From Thermoplasmata archaeon (GTDB lineage Archaea > Thermoplasmatota > Thermoplasmata > Lutacidiplasmatales > UBA184), in the NCBI GenBank assembly GCA_022750205.1, contig JAKIWD010000004.1, positions 1 through 40,838 on the forward strand: 40,838 nt of DNA, given 5' to 3'. The notes below the pieces were generated by a model. That model ran no database searches, was not told the origin of the DNA, and saw nothing but the letters and a program-made list of their open reading frames with translations. Of the stretch, positions 22,199-29,800 are shown piece after piece. Each line of letters starts with the position of its first letter. The stretch's first letter is position 1. The position numbers and the translations under genes were made by a program.

Positions 22199-23710
22199 CT
22201 AGGCCGTCCGACGACCGAGCTGCGCGATCTCCGCACGGTACGCGTCGGTCGCGAGTCCGGCGGAGGACGCATCGGGTAGGTTGATCGTCGCGTTCGCGAG
22301 CGCGCCCGTGATCGCCGCGTCGAGCAATGCCCGAGCGGTGGTTAAATCGCTGGCCAGCGCGGGAGGGAGTTCACTGGCGACCTCGGTCAGAAGGTCCGCC
22401 GCACGTCGGGCGGCCCGCGCAGTACCGAGCGGCACCTCCGTCGCCGTTCGGATCGAATGACTCAGGCTCGCCCGGGCGTTCGGCTCGTCCGGAGTTGCCT
22501 TCACCGCTTTACGTGCCGCTCGCATCGCCTCGTAAGCTGCCGAGTCGGCGTCGATCCCCGTGACCAGCTCGCCGCGAAGCGATTCGAGCGTCGCGAGCGC
22601 CCCTCGAAGATGCGGTGGGAGCGCCTCGGGCTTGGCGGCGTAGCGGACGACCATCTCGCCGAGCGCCACTCCAAACGCCCCGGCGGCTGCGGCGGCGCTT
22701 CCCCCGCCGGGAGTCGGCGTGCGGGCGCCGAGAGCACACACGAAGTCGGCAAGCCGCCCGGTGGCGTAGCTCGGCGCTGACTGATCGGGAGTTCGGGGAG
22801 CGGCACCGGTCGTCGCACGAACCTTTCGCTCGAGGATAGTCCCGCGGTCGAACTTCGAGAGCTGAAGGTAGAACTGCGCCGCGTCGAGGAGGGCGTCCTC
22901 CGGGACTAGGCCGACGATCTCCGACTCTTCGACCTGGGTGCCGTTCTTGACCGCCTCGCTTCGGACAGCCTCCAGGGCTCGATGGATGGGTGTCTGCCGA
23001 TAGTCAGTAAGGTTCATCGACACCTGGGCGCGGTCGGGCCCGTGAGTCTCGAACCCCAGCGCCTTGACCTCGGGCAACCCCCCGTCGCGGCCCCGGACGG
23101 CATGGGCGATCCGCTTGGCGACGGCGACGTCCGGCGTCGCCAGGTAGGCGTTGTAGGCGATGAGAACCGGTCGGGCGCCGATCGCCACCGCGCCCGCCGT
23201 GGGGTGGACGCGCGCCTCGCCGAAGTCGGGTCGTCGGTCCGGATCGGTCGCGATCGAATCGCGGATCCCCTCGAATTCGCCGCGTCGCACCTTGGCCAGA
23301 TCCTGACGTTCCGGTCGCCGCGCCGCTTGAGCGTAGAGGTACACGGGGATGAACAACTCCCGGGCCACGCGCGCGCCTAGAGCCTCGGCGAGGGCGACCG
23401 CCTCGGACATGGTCGACTCCCCGAGCGGAATGAACGGTACGACGTCGGCAGCCCCCATGCGGGGATGCTCACCGTGGTGGGTGGTAAGGTCGATCAGGTT
23501 CGCCGCAAGACGGATCATGCGGAACAGCGCTTCCGAGAGCGGGGTGCCTTCTCCGACCAGGCTGATCACCGAGCGGTGGTGGTCGGCATTGCTCTCCACG
23601 TCCAGGAGGGCCACGCCCGGGACGCCCGTCGCCTCCGCCGCGAGGCGGCGGACCTTCTCGGCGTCCCGGCCCTCGGAGAAATTCGGGACCGCCTCGAAGT
23701 ACTTCGTCAC
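22199..23710 (-). CDS. Fused glutamate formimidoyltransferase - formimidoyl-THF cyclodeaminase
   Basis: 503-residue bifunctional folate enzyme. The formiminotransferase part begins YFEAVPNFSEGRDAEKV and contains the catalytic-region histidine in DLTTHHGEHPRMGAADVVPF, then RPVLIAYNAYLATPD and the second subdomain VSMNLTDYRQTPIHRAL (to about residue 300). After a short linker the cyclodeaminase domain starts at LADFVCALGARTPTPGGGSAAA and runs to the end, with the all-helical pattern. Together they move a formimino group from formiminoglutamate to tetrahydrofolate and close it to methenyl-THF with loss of ammonia. No histidine-degradation genes are nearby, so it may serve one-carbon metabolism. 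GTG start overlaps the FEN-1 stop as GTGA. Confidence 0.93.
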   Translation of the reverse strand: MTKYFEAVPNFSEGRDAEKVRRLAAEATGVPGVALLDVESNADHHRSVISLVGEGTPLSEALFRMIRLAANLIDLTTHHGEHPRMGAADVVPFIPLGESTMSEAVALAEALGARVARELFIPVYLYAQAARRPERQDLAKVRRGEFEGIRDSIATDPDRRPDFGEARVHPTAGAVAIGARPVLIAYNAYLATPDVAVAKRIAHAVRGRDGGLPEVKALGFETHGPDRAQVSMNLTDYRQTPIHRALEAVRSEAVKNGTQVEESEIVGLVPEDALLDAAQFYLQLSKFDRGTILERKVRATTGAAPRTPDQSAPSYATGRLADFVCALGARTPTPGGGSAAAAAGAFGVALGEMVVRYAAKPEALPPHLRGALATLESLRGELVTGIDADSAAYEAMRAARKAVKATPDEPNARASLSHSIRTATEVPLGTARAARRAADLLTEVASELPPALASDLTTARALLDAAITGALANATINLPDASSAGLATDAYRAEIAQLGRRTA

Positions 23711-24744
23711 CCGACCTCCCCGCCGCCGAACGTGTCGAGCAGGGTCTGATGGCCACGGGTGACCTCGTCGGGCCCGGGGGGCGTCGGGCGGCGGCGCCCG
23801 CGCGCGACCGCAGCCCGGACGCGGTCGACCGAGAAACCGTGCCCCTCGACGAGCAGACGCTCCAGCAACGTCTCGTCGACCGGACCGAACGGCGGGAGGA
23901 CCACGTCCTCCGTGGCCGGGTGCCGAAAGATCTCGGCCACCGGCTCCACCTCCGCGGGATCGATGCCCACGGCTCGTAGCGTCGCCTCCCAGCCGAGGTG
24001 CTGTTGCACGAGCTTGAGGGCCTTCTTGGGGCCATAGCCCTTGGCGCCGTCGTTGAAGTCCGTACCGACCACCAGTCCGACGAGGATGAGTTCCTCGCCC
24101 GAGATCCCCAGCGTCGAGAGCAGCTCGGCCCGGTCGATGACCTGGGCGGCCGGTGCCGATCCCCCCCGCGCTCGAGCGCTGAGCCCCCGAACGAGTCGGG
24201 GGGCGCCGAACAACAGGCTGTCGTAGTCTTCTGAAGCCGCCGCCCAGACCTGCCCGCGCGCCGCCATGAACGCGGCCTGCGCCTCTCCCTCCGAGGGAGC
24301 CTGGACTGTCGGAACCCCGAGGGCCGCGAGCAATCGTTTCGCCTCCTCGACCATCGGGCGGGTCAGCCGCGAGGTCTGGGCCGCCTTGCGCCGCGCCGTT
24401 TCCAGATCACCGGCCGCGAGCGCCTCGTGCCATTGGGCTTCGGCCTTCTCCTTAGCCAAGAAGCGGGTCCGCAAGGTCCCGGCCTTGAGTTCGGGTGGTT
24501 TTCCATCGAAGACCCACACCGGTAGTACCCCCTGTCCCAGGAGCGCGGTCGTGCGATACAGGACCCCCATCAGGTGGCTCGTCGTCTGACCCTGTGGATC
24601 CGACAGCGGCCGCCCGTCACGTTGCCGGATCGTGGCGAGGAACTGGTAGATCGCGTTGTAGCCGTCGACGGCGAGAGTGTGACCGCTCAGACGCTCCCAC
24701 GGGAGCTCCTCGGGATGAACGATGTCGCGGAACGGGAGCCCCAC
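23707..24744 (-). CDS. fen: Flap endonuclease 1
   Basis: 345-residue structure-specific 5' nuclease that removes flaps in Okazaki-fragment maturation and repair. Metal-binding residues are in place: Asp27 (LAVDGYNA), Asp80 (VWVFDGKPPELK), Glu152/Glu154 (APSEGEAQAA), Asp173/Asp175 (ASEDYDSLLFG) and Asp229 (GTDFNDGAKGYGPKKAL, the helix-two-turn-helix). The C-terminus has a PCNA-interaction-like box, QTLLDTFG (333-340), with the first Gln, the Leu and the Phe of the PIP motif but Gly where the second aromatic residue is usual, which suggests a weaker or variant clamp contact. GTG start; divergent from the PAC2 gene. First gene of a three-gene minus-strand operon. Confidence 0.95.
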   Translation of the reverse strand: MGLPFRDIVHPEELPWERLSGHTLAVDGYNAIYQFLATIRQRDGRPLSDPQGQTTSHLMGVLYRTTALLGQGVLPVWVFDGKPPELKAGTLRTRFLAKEKAEAQWHEALAAGDLETARRKAAQTSRLTRPMVEEAKRLLAALGVPTVQAPSEGEAQAAFMAARGQVWAAASEDYDSLLFGAPRLVRGLSARARGGSAPAAQVIDRAELLSTLGISGEELILVGLVVGTDFNDGAKGYGPKKALKLVQQHLGWEATLRAVGIDPAEVEPVAEIFRHPATEDVVLPPFGPVDETLLERLLVEGHGFSVDRVRAAVARGRRRPTPPGPDEVTRGHQTLLDTFGGGEVG

Positions 24745-24806
24745 GCGTCGGCGAGCCGAGGCGACTACTTGGGGGTTTCCGGCGAGAGGAATCCGCGGGG
24801 GACGAA

Positions 24807-24816
24807 CCTACATGTA
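24807..24816 (+). promoter_or_regulatory. Weak TATA-like element for the PAC2 gene
   Basis: CCTACATGTA, centred about 27 bases before ATG 24838; a poor TATA match but at the spacing seen for other genes here. It supports the internal ATG rather than the longer open frame, which would overlap the FEN-1 start region. Confidence 0.3.
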
Positions 24817-24837
24817 CCGACGCCGATTCCGGCGGCC

Positions 24838-25626
24838 ATGTCCGAGCCGTACCGCTGGACGGACGATGACCCCTCGGGCGCCACCGCCCCGGGTGCCACC
24901 ATCCTCTCCAGCTTTCCGACGGCGGGTCTGGCGGCGACGATTGCCGCCCACTACGTGATCACCTCGTTGAACCTTCCCCGGATCGGTATCCTGGAGTCGT
25001 TGGATGCGCCGCCCGTCGCCATCGTGCAAGGGGGTGAGGTCCAACCCCCGGTGCGCTTCCACGGCCGGACCGACCTTGGCGTCGTGCTATCGGAGTTTCC
25101 CCCGACGGTGAGCGCCGTGGGCCCGCTGGCCGCGGGGATCCTGGATGGGGCCGAACGGCGAAAGGCACGCTGGGTCGTCTGCCTGGAAGGAGTCGTCCCC
25201 CATCCGGTGGAGGATGAAGGTGACTCCGACGGATCGGAGCCGAGCGTTTGGTGGGTGGCCTCGCGGAGCGACGAAGAGCTGCAACGCGCGGTGGATCGCT
25301 CCGGCGCGCGGCCCTTGGGCGACGGGGTGATCGGAGGGGTCTCTGGTGCCTTGCTCGTCGGCGGACTTCGCCGCCCGGTGCCCGTGCTCGTCCTTCTCGT
25401 GCGCGCGCGCGAGAGCGCGGGGTTCCCGGACCATCGGGCCGGGGCGGCACTGATCGAAACCCTGGACAAGATCCTACCCCAGCTGAAGATCGACACGGGG
25501 CCGCTGCGCTCGCAGGCCGAAACGATCGAACGGGCTCTGCGCGCCGTGATGAAGGGCCGAGCGCCGACTCACCCCGGCGCAACGCCCGACCTCTCGGGGT
25601 CCGGCGGATCGGGGATGTATCAGTAA
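24838..25626 (+). CDS. PAC2 family protein (proteasome assembly chaperone-like)
   Basis: 262-residue protein of the archaeal PAC2/PbaA-like family, related to eukaryotic proteasome assembly chaperones. Typical features are ATILSSFPTAGLAATIAAHYVITSLNLPRIGIL at the N-terminus, VQPPVRFHGRTDLGVVLSEFP, the long acidic insertion around VEDEGDSDGSEPS, DGVIGGVSGALLVGGLRRPVPVLVLLVRA and a C-terminal helix TLDKILPQLKIDTGPLRSQAETIE. The exact role in archaea is not settled: some homologues bind the proteasome, others do not assist assembly. The frame is open upstream to 24574 but overlaps FEN-1; ATG 24838 gives the normal family N-terminus. The Gly/Ser-rich end is probably disordered. Confidence 0.87.
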   Translation: MSEPYRWTDDDPSGATAPGATILSSFPTAGLAATIAAHYVITSLNLPRIGILESLDAPPVAIVQGGEVQPPVRFHGRTDLGVVLSEFPPTVSAVGPLAAGILDGAERRKARWVVCLEGVVPHPVEDEGDSDGSEPSVWWVASRSDEELQRAVDRSGARPLGDGVIGGVSGALLVGGLRRPVPVLVLLVRARESAGFPDHRAGAALIETLDKILPQLKIDTGPLRSQAETIERALRAVMKGRAPTHPGATPDLSGSGGSGMYQ

Positions 25627-25632
25627 CGCAGC

Positions 25633-25797
25633 CTAGAACGTCTCGGCGTACGTTAGAATGTAGAGCGCTCCGACGACCATGGTGGTCAGGAGTACGAGCA
25701 GTGCGACGGGATTAGAGCCAAAATGCCAGACCGTCACCCCGATCAGGGCTGCGGGGAGCAGCTGGGTGACCAGGAGGGCGCCGACCCGTCCGTCCAT
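25633..25797 (-). CDS. 54-residue double-span membrane protein
   Basis: A short open frame encoding MDGRVGALLVTQLLPAALIG and then VTVWHFG, followed by a second hydrophobic run from NPVALLVLLTTMV and ending GALYILTYAETF. Two membrane spans separated by a short His/Asn turn are predicted. Support: ATG start with a TATA-like element centred 27 bases upstream, uninterrupted codons with GC-rich third positions, and placement in a gap that exactly fits it between the PAC2 gene (convergent, six bases away) and the FtsZ-like gene. Function unknown. Membership of an archaeal small-membrane-protein family is likely but cannot be tested here. Confidence 0.6.
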   Translation of the reverse strand: MDGRVGALLVTQLLPAALIGVTVWHFGSNPVALLVLLTTMVVGALYILTYAETF

Positions 25798-25819
25798 CGG
25801 CGACGGGGAACGGAGTCGG

Positions 25820-25828
25820 CTTTTAACG
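25820..25828 (-). promoter_or_regulatory. TATA-like element for the 54-residue membrane protein
   Basis: The plus strand reads CTTTTAACG; on the minus strand GTTAAAAG is centred 27 bases before ATG 25797. The 56-base gap downstream of the FtsZ-like gene has no other AT-rich stretch of this kind, so the small gene appears to have its own, probably leaderless, transcript. Confidence 0.55.
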
Positions 25829-25853
25829 GTTCGGCCGGCCGGTCACTTGTGGA

Positions 25854-26690
25854 TCATCGCAGCATCTCGGGACCGCCGGTCGGGGACAGCACCTCGAAGG
25901 TGAGCTCGGCGATCCCCGCGTCGAGCGTGGGGGCCAACGGCATCGGGGTAAGCGGAGGCTCGGGCACCCGGGGCGGCATCGGATCGCGCACCTGTGGCGG
26001 CGGTGCGCGGACCGGTTCCGACTCGGCGAGTCGCTCGATCCGACGCGCCTCGACGACGGCCTCGATCGGCGCCACGATGGAATGTTCGATGTAGGCACCG
26101 ACGACCTCGGCCCAGTGGTGAGCGACCCGGTTGAACGGGAGCGAGCCCTGGTGCGGGACGAGTGTCTCGTTGTCGAGCATGTGAAGCCAGCCGCGGCCTG
26201 TCTCGCGCTTATCGATGAAGCCGTCCACGAAATGCAGACGGCCCAGCGCCCGCTCGGCGGTCGCGCGTCGCTCGCCCTCGGCGCGGAACGGTTTGACCGC
26301 GAATACGCTCACGAACTCCGCCGACCGGGCCGCCGCGTCGAGGACGAACGGAAGGGCACCCGTGCCCGTCCCTCCGCCCAGGCTGGCGAGGATCGTGACG
26401 AAGGTCGTCCCTTCGAAGATGCGTTCGAGCGCGGGCTCGGCCGCGTGGGCCAAGCGGGCGCCGGCGGTCGGCGACCCGCCCGTCCCGGCGTCGATCGCGC
26501 TCGGCGTGCCCAGGAAAACCCGCCGGTCGAACTCCTCAGCGTCCTGGACGCGGCTATCGCAGTTGACGGCCACCGTCTCCAGATACCGAAGGTGCTGGCG
26601 TGCGATCTCGCGTCCGATCCGGATGGCGCCCCCGCCCACGCATACGAGAACGAACCGGACATCGTGGCCGAGACGCAAGGTCTCGATCAC
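25854..26690 (-). CDS. FtsZ/tubulin-like GTP-binding protein lacking the usual C-terminal domain
   Basis: 278-residue member of the tubulin/FtsZ superfamily. The T4 signature GGGTGTGA (105-112) is intact, within TFVTILASLGGGTGTGALPFVLDAA; VFAVKPFRAEGERR matches the FtsZ strand after it. The T1 loop reads GGGAIRIG (19-26) instead of GAGGN. The segment NRVAHHWAEVVGAYIEHSI fits helix H7, but afterwards comes only a Pro-rich stretch (about 225-255) and a short end, so the T7 synergy loop and the activation domain are missing. It could bind GTP but hardly form a normal FtsZ active site. GTG 26690 has GAGGAAGGG before it; an earlier GTG at 26771 would shorten the gap to the upstream regulator but the added stretch has weaker codon bias. 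Confidence 0.78.
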   Translation of the reverse strand: MIETLRLGHDVRFVLVCVGGGAIRIGREIARQHLRYLETVAVNCDSRVQDAEEFDRRVFLGTPSAIDAGTGGSPTAGARLAHAAEPALERIFEGTTFVTILASLGGGTGTGALPFVLDAAARSAEFVSVFAVKPFRAEGERRATAERALGRLHFVDGFIDKRETGRGWLHMLDNETLVPHQGSLPFNRVAHHWAEVVGAYIEHSIVAPIEAVVEARRIERLAESEPVRAPPPQVRDPMPPRVPEPPLTPMPLAPTLDAGIAELTFEVLSPTGGPEMLR

Positions 26691-26799
26691 CCCTTCCTCG
26701 AGCTCGTCATCGCGACTGTCGGCTAGATCGTTCCGGCGTTCCGCGCTCCTCGAACCGTGCACCGCACCCACCCCTCTTTGTCGCGTCGGACCTCGGCCG

Positions 26800-27297
26800 C
26801 TAGCGGCCGACGAACCCCCGATCTTTCAGGCGCTGGCCCGCCTTGCCCAGGGCCTCGACCTGGGCGCGGGCGGCGGCGGCCTCGTGGACGAACCGGCTGT
26901 GGCGCTGGACAAGGTCGGCGACCTGCCCTTGCATCTCCCCGACCCGCACGAGTTCCGCGAGCAGATCGCCCAGCGGCCGGTCGTTGCCGACCAGCTTGGC
27001 GTGGACGATGAGCATCGCCACCTCTTCGCGTCGCAGGCGCACGGGCACTTCGACGATCTCTCCGGCTTCGGCTGCCGGTACGACCGCGGACATGGCCCGG
27101 TCTCGGAGGAACGAACGCAGCGCTTCCCGCATCAGCTCCGACCGCGTCCGGAACTCGCCGTCGGCGACGAACGAGTCCATCAGCTGGAGCTCTCGGCGGT
27201 TGCACCGTAGGGCGATGCGCTCATCCTCCGGCCCGATCCGATCGTCCGACGGCTCGCGCGCGTCGGATGCCGGGCGGTTCCGGGTTTTGTCGAACAC
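26800..27297 (-). CDS. Ribbon-helix-helix (CopG-type) transcription regulator, tandem RHH
   Basis: 165-residue DNA-binding protein. Residues 26-68 form a classic RHH unit (ERIALRCNRRELQLMDSFVA, then EFRTRSELMREALRSFLRDRA). A second strand-helix-helix pattern follows at about 80-120 (EIVEVPVRLRREEVAMLIVH, PLGDLLAELVRVGE), so the protein may be a pseudo-dimer with two RHH units. The C-terminus is helical, with a possible coiled coil. It is immediately upstream of the FtsZ-like gene, which recalls the haloarchaeal CdrS-ftsZ2 arrangement where an RHH protein controls cell-division genes. GTG start; TATA-like CTTAAA (27328-27333) centred about 34 bases upstream. Confidence 0.8.
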   Translation of the reverse strand: MFDKTRNRPASDAREPSDDRIGPEDERIALRCNRRELQLMDSFVADGEFRTRSELMREALRSFLRDRAMSAVVPAAEAGEIVEVPVRLRREEVAMLIVHAKLVGNDRPLGDLLAELVRVGEMQGQVADLVQRHSRFVHEAAAARAQVEALGKAGQRLKDRGFVGR

Positions 27298-27660
27298 GAC
27301 TGGGCGCTTCTATGCAAAACCCAGCTACTTAAACGAATGCTCGCGCCTGCGGCGGAGCCGCGCTGAAGCGGTGCCGCCCGCCGAAAACTGACGTGTCGAA
27401 CAAAGCTGCGCGGCCGTCGAACGTGGTCCCGGAACGCTGGCTCGGCCGTATAACCGGTTCGATTTTGGCCCGACTTTCGTGCCGCGGCGGCCACTGCGCA
27501 CTCATGCGCATCGACTCTCTCCCGGTCCGATGAAGTCGCGACCGCAGGCGGTCGTCTCGGCCAACGTCTAAATACGTGCCCGAAGCATTTCACTGACGGT
27601 CATCTTTGGGTAGGGGGAATCATTAGCGAACGTTCTCACCCCGCTCGCGCCCGGCGGGGA
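27298..27660. promoter_or_regulatory. 363-base divergent regulatory region with palindromes
   Basis: No gene seen. Toward the RHH gene lies CTTAAA (27328-27333). Toward the pilin gene lies TCTAAATA (27568-27575), predicting a leader of about 60 bases. A further AT-rich stretch, GTATAACCGG, lies near 27448-27457. Two palindromic sites stand out: TGCGCA-CTCA-TGCGCA (27495-27510) and CGACCGC-AG-GCGGTCG (27539-27554), the latter ending 14 bases before the pilin TATA element. Such short paired inverted repeats are the kind of site RHH dimers bind; regulation by the adjacent RHH protein is an inference. Confidence 0.5.
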
Positions 27661-29796
27661 ATGCGCCGCCGCGCGTCGCGCGGAGTTTCCGATGTCATCG
27701 CCACGATCTTGCTGCTGGGCCTGACGGTCACGCTGTTCGCCTCGATCTTCTTCTTCGTCAACACGTTCCCTGTCCCGCCACCGCAGCCGGAGAACCAGTT
27801 CACCGCCGGACTGACCTACGGCGGGTCTGGCGCACTGACGATCGAGACCGTCTCGATCACCCATCTCGCCGGGCCTTCGATCCCGAACAACGACCAAGTC
27901 TACATCACGTCGGCCGCGCACCCGTCGCGGAACCCTCCTCCCTTCCTGGTGAGCGCGGGGCTGTCCGGTTCGGGAGCCTGGAACTTGGGGCAGGTCTGGA
28001 CCAAGAACATCTCGACCTACGCGCTGACGGCGCCGGACAACCTCACGGTCTCGGTCGTCTCTGCGTCCCAGCTCATCTTCCGCATCTCGCTTCCCGGCAG
28101 CAACCCGAACACCCCGCCGGACTTCATCGCGGTCGGGACCACCCCCGCCGCCCCGGCCGTCGGCGTTGCGATCGTCGTGTACGCCCAGATCGCCGATTCC
28201 AACTTGAAGTCGAACTCGGTCTACGTCAACTACTCCGAACTTCCCGGCAGCGGCGGTGCCTCCAAGCACGTCATGACCTTCTCCGGGGCGACCGGGTTGT
28301 GGACGTTCACGATCCCGTCGGGGACGACCAACGCCGCGGGAACGTACTACCTGTTCATCAACGCCTCCGACAACAACGGGCTGAAGAACTCGGTGGCGTT
28401 CGCCGTGACGCTGACGGCGCCCAACGCCCCGATCACCGTCTCCCTGACCGCGACCCCCGCGACGATCGTGGCCGGTTCCGCGGTCACGCTGACGGCGCAG
28501 GTCGTCAACCTCGGCTCGGGTGCTGGGCTCGCCACCGTTTCCTTCACCGCGAACGCCGCCGCGGTCGGCAGCTCCTCGCAGTCGATCGCCGCCGGCGGCG
28601 TCGCCAGCTTCACCCAGGCCTGGACCCCTTCGGTCGTCGGGGTGTACCAACTGTTCGCCGTGGCGAGCATCGCCGGCGGCTCGAGCGCGAGCGCGGCGCT
28701 CAACGTCACCGTGTTCCCCGCCATCCTGCTCCTGGCCCACAACGTCGCCAGTGGGACGAACCAGCCCGACAACTCCAGCGGTTGGTTGGCGTCGGAGCTC
28801 ACGGCCGACGGGATCCCGTACTCCGCCCAGTTCGTCTCGTGCAAGACCGCATTGACTTCCGGGCTGTTCAGCAGCTACAAAGTGGCCATCGTTGACTTCG
28901 GGAGCGCGTTCGGCTCTTGCCCGAAGAGCGCCTCGACGACCGACCAATCGGCGATCACCGGCGCCTCCACCACGAGCTTCTGGGTCGTGGGGTCGATCGC
29001 GTTCGGCGCGGCGGCGTGCAACGCGAACTTCAACTCGGCGTTCTTCAGCCTCCTGGGCGCGAAGTACACGGCAGGACAAACGTGCATGACGCTCCCCAAT
29101 GCCACGGGCACGGCCACCTACGCGGCCAGTCTCGCGAGCGGGGTCCGCGCCGATGGGGTCCCGGCGTCGATCGTCATCAACAAGACCATTGCGGGGACGA
29201 GTAACGAGGTCCCGTACGATTACTTCAAGATCGGCGCCACGAACACGGCCTATCTCACCGTGGGCGGCAACCCGGTGGGAACCTGGGCGTCCGGAGCGGT
29301 CAAAGGGGCCGCCCTCGCCTCCGAGCCCGCCTTGCTGGCCGCGGCGCTCCCGACCAGCAACAACTGGGGCACCGGTGCCGCCGGCGCCGCCGTCACCTAC
29401 AACATCGTCGACTGGCTGTCCGGATTGACCAATGCCACTTCCAACGGCCGTGCCCTCGCCGACTACGGCGTGGCCGAGACCCTCGTCGTGGGCGTCAACC
29501 ACGCGCAGCTCACGAACGTCTACGCTGCGATCCGCGCGAACGGGCCGATCGGCGGCCCGGTCACCGTGACGCTCTACGTGAACGGCACGCCCGCGCTCTT
29601 CGGCGGGGCGCCGGTGGAGACCCAGGCCACGGTGACCGGCGGAGGGGGCGTGGTGTTCGTCTCACTCACGTGGCAGGCGCCCTCGTCGGGCCGCTACACG
29701 CTGTCCATCGTGATCACAGCGGCGGGCAACGACTACGACATCGCCAACGACCAGCTGGGGATGTCCATCCTCAACCAGGCGACGAACTTCGCGTAG
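27661..29796 (+). CDS. Large type IV pilin-like surface protein
   Basis: 711-residue protein beginning with an archaeal class III (prepilin) signal: RRRASRG followed by VSDVIATILLLGLTVTLFAS, with likely prepilin-peptidase cleavage after Gly8. The hydrophobic helix would pack in a pilus-type core or anchor the protein. Behind it are beta-type domains: an Ig/CARDB-like repeat (ITVSLTATPATIVAGSAVTL to about residue 350), then an alpha/beta-looking region ILLLAHNVASGTNQPDNSSG to about 600 that suggests an amidotransferase-like fold, then another CARDB-like domain (VTVTLYVNGTPALFGG). Sequons are frequent. It is far longer than ordinary pilins (100-200 residues), so it may be a minor tip or adhesive pilin. 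The long antisense frame across it is a shadow. Confidence 0.8.
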   Translation: MRRRASRGVSDVIATILLLGLTVTLFASIFFFVNTFPVPPPQPENQFTAGLTYGGSGALTIETVSITHLAGPSIPNNDQVYITSAAHPSRNPPPFLVSAGLSGSGAWNLGQVWTKNISTYALTAPDNLTVSVVSASQLIFRISLPGSNPNTPPDFIAVGTTPAAPAVGVAIVVYAQIADSNLKSNSVYVNYSELPGSGGASKHVMTFSGATGLWTFTIPSGTTNAAGTYYLFINASDNNGLKNSVAFAVTLTAPNAPITVSLTATPATIVAGSAVTLTAQVVNLGSGAGLATVSFTANAAAVGSSSQSIAAGGVASFTQAWTPSVVGVYQLFAVASIAGGSSASAALNVTVFPAILLLAHNVASGTNQPDNSSGWLASELTADGIPYSAQFVSCKTALTSGLFSSYKVAIVDFGSAFGSCPKSASTTDQSAITGASTTSFWVVGSIAFGAAACNANFNSAFFSLLGAKYTAGQTCMTLPNATGTATYAASLASGVRADGVPASIVINKTIAGTSNEVPYDYFKIGATNTAYLTVGGNPVGTWASGAVKGAALASEPALLAAALPTSNNWGTGAAGAAVTYNIVDWLSGLTNATSNGRALADYGVAETLVVGVNHAQLTNVYAAIRANGPIGGPVTVTLYVNGTPALFGGAPVETQATVTGGGGVVFVSLTWQAPSSGRYTLSIVITAAGNDYDIANDQLGMSILNQATNFA

Positions 29797-29800
29797 TGGT

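Noticed and set aside
26691-26771. Longer N-terminus of the FtsZ-like protein starting at GTG 26771
   Set aside because: The added 27 codons have weaker third-position GC bias and the purine-rich site is directly against the GTG; kept only as an alternative.
27568-29502. 644-residue open frame on the minus strand across the pilin gene
   Set aside because: Arg/Gly/Asp-rich composition typical of antisense reading of a GC3-biased gene; the plus-strand frame has a signal sequence and beta domains.
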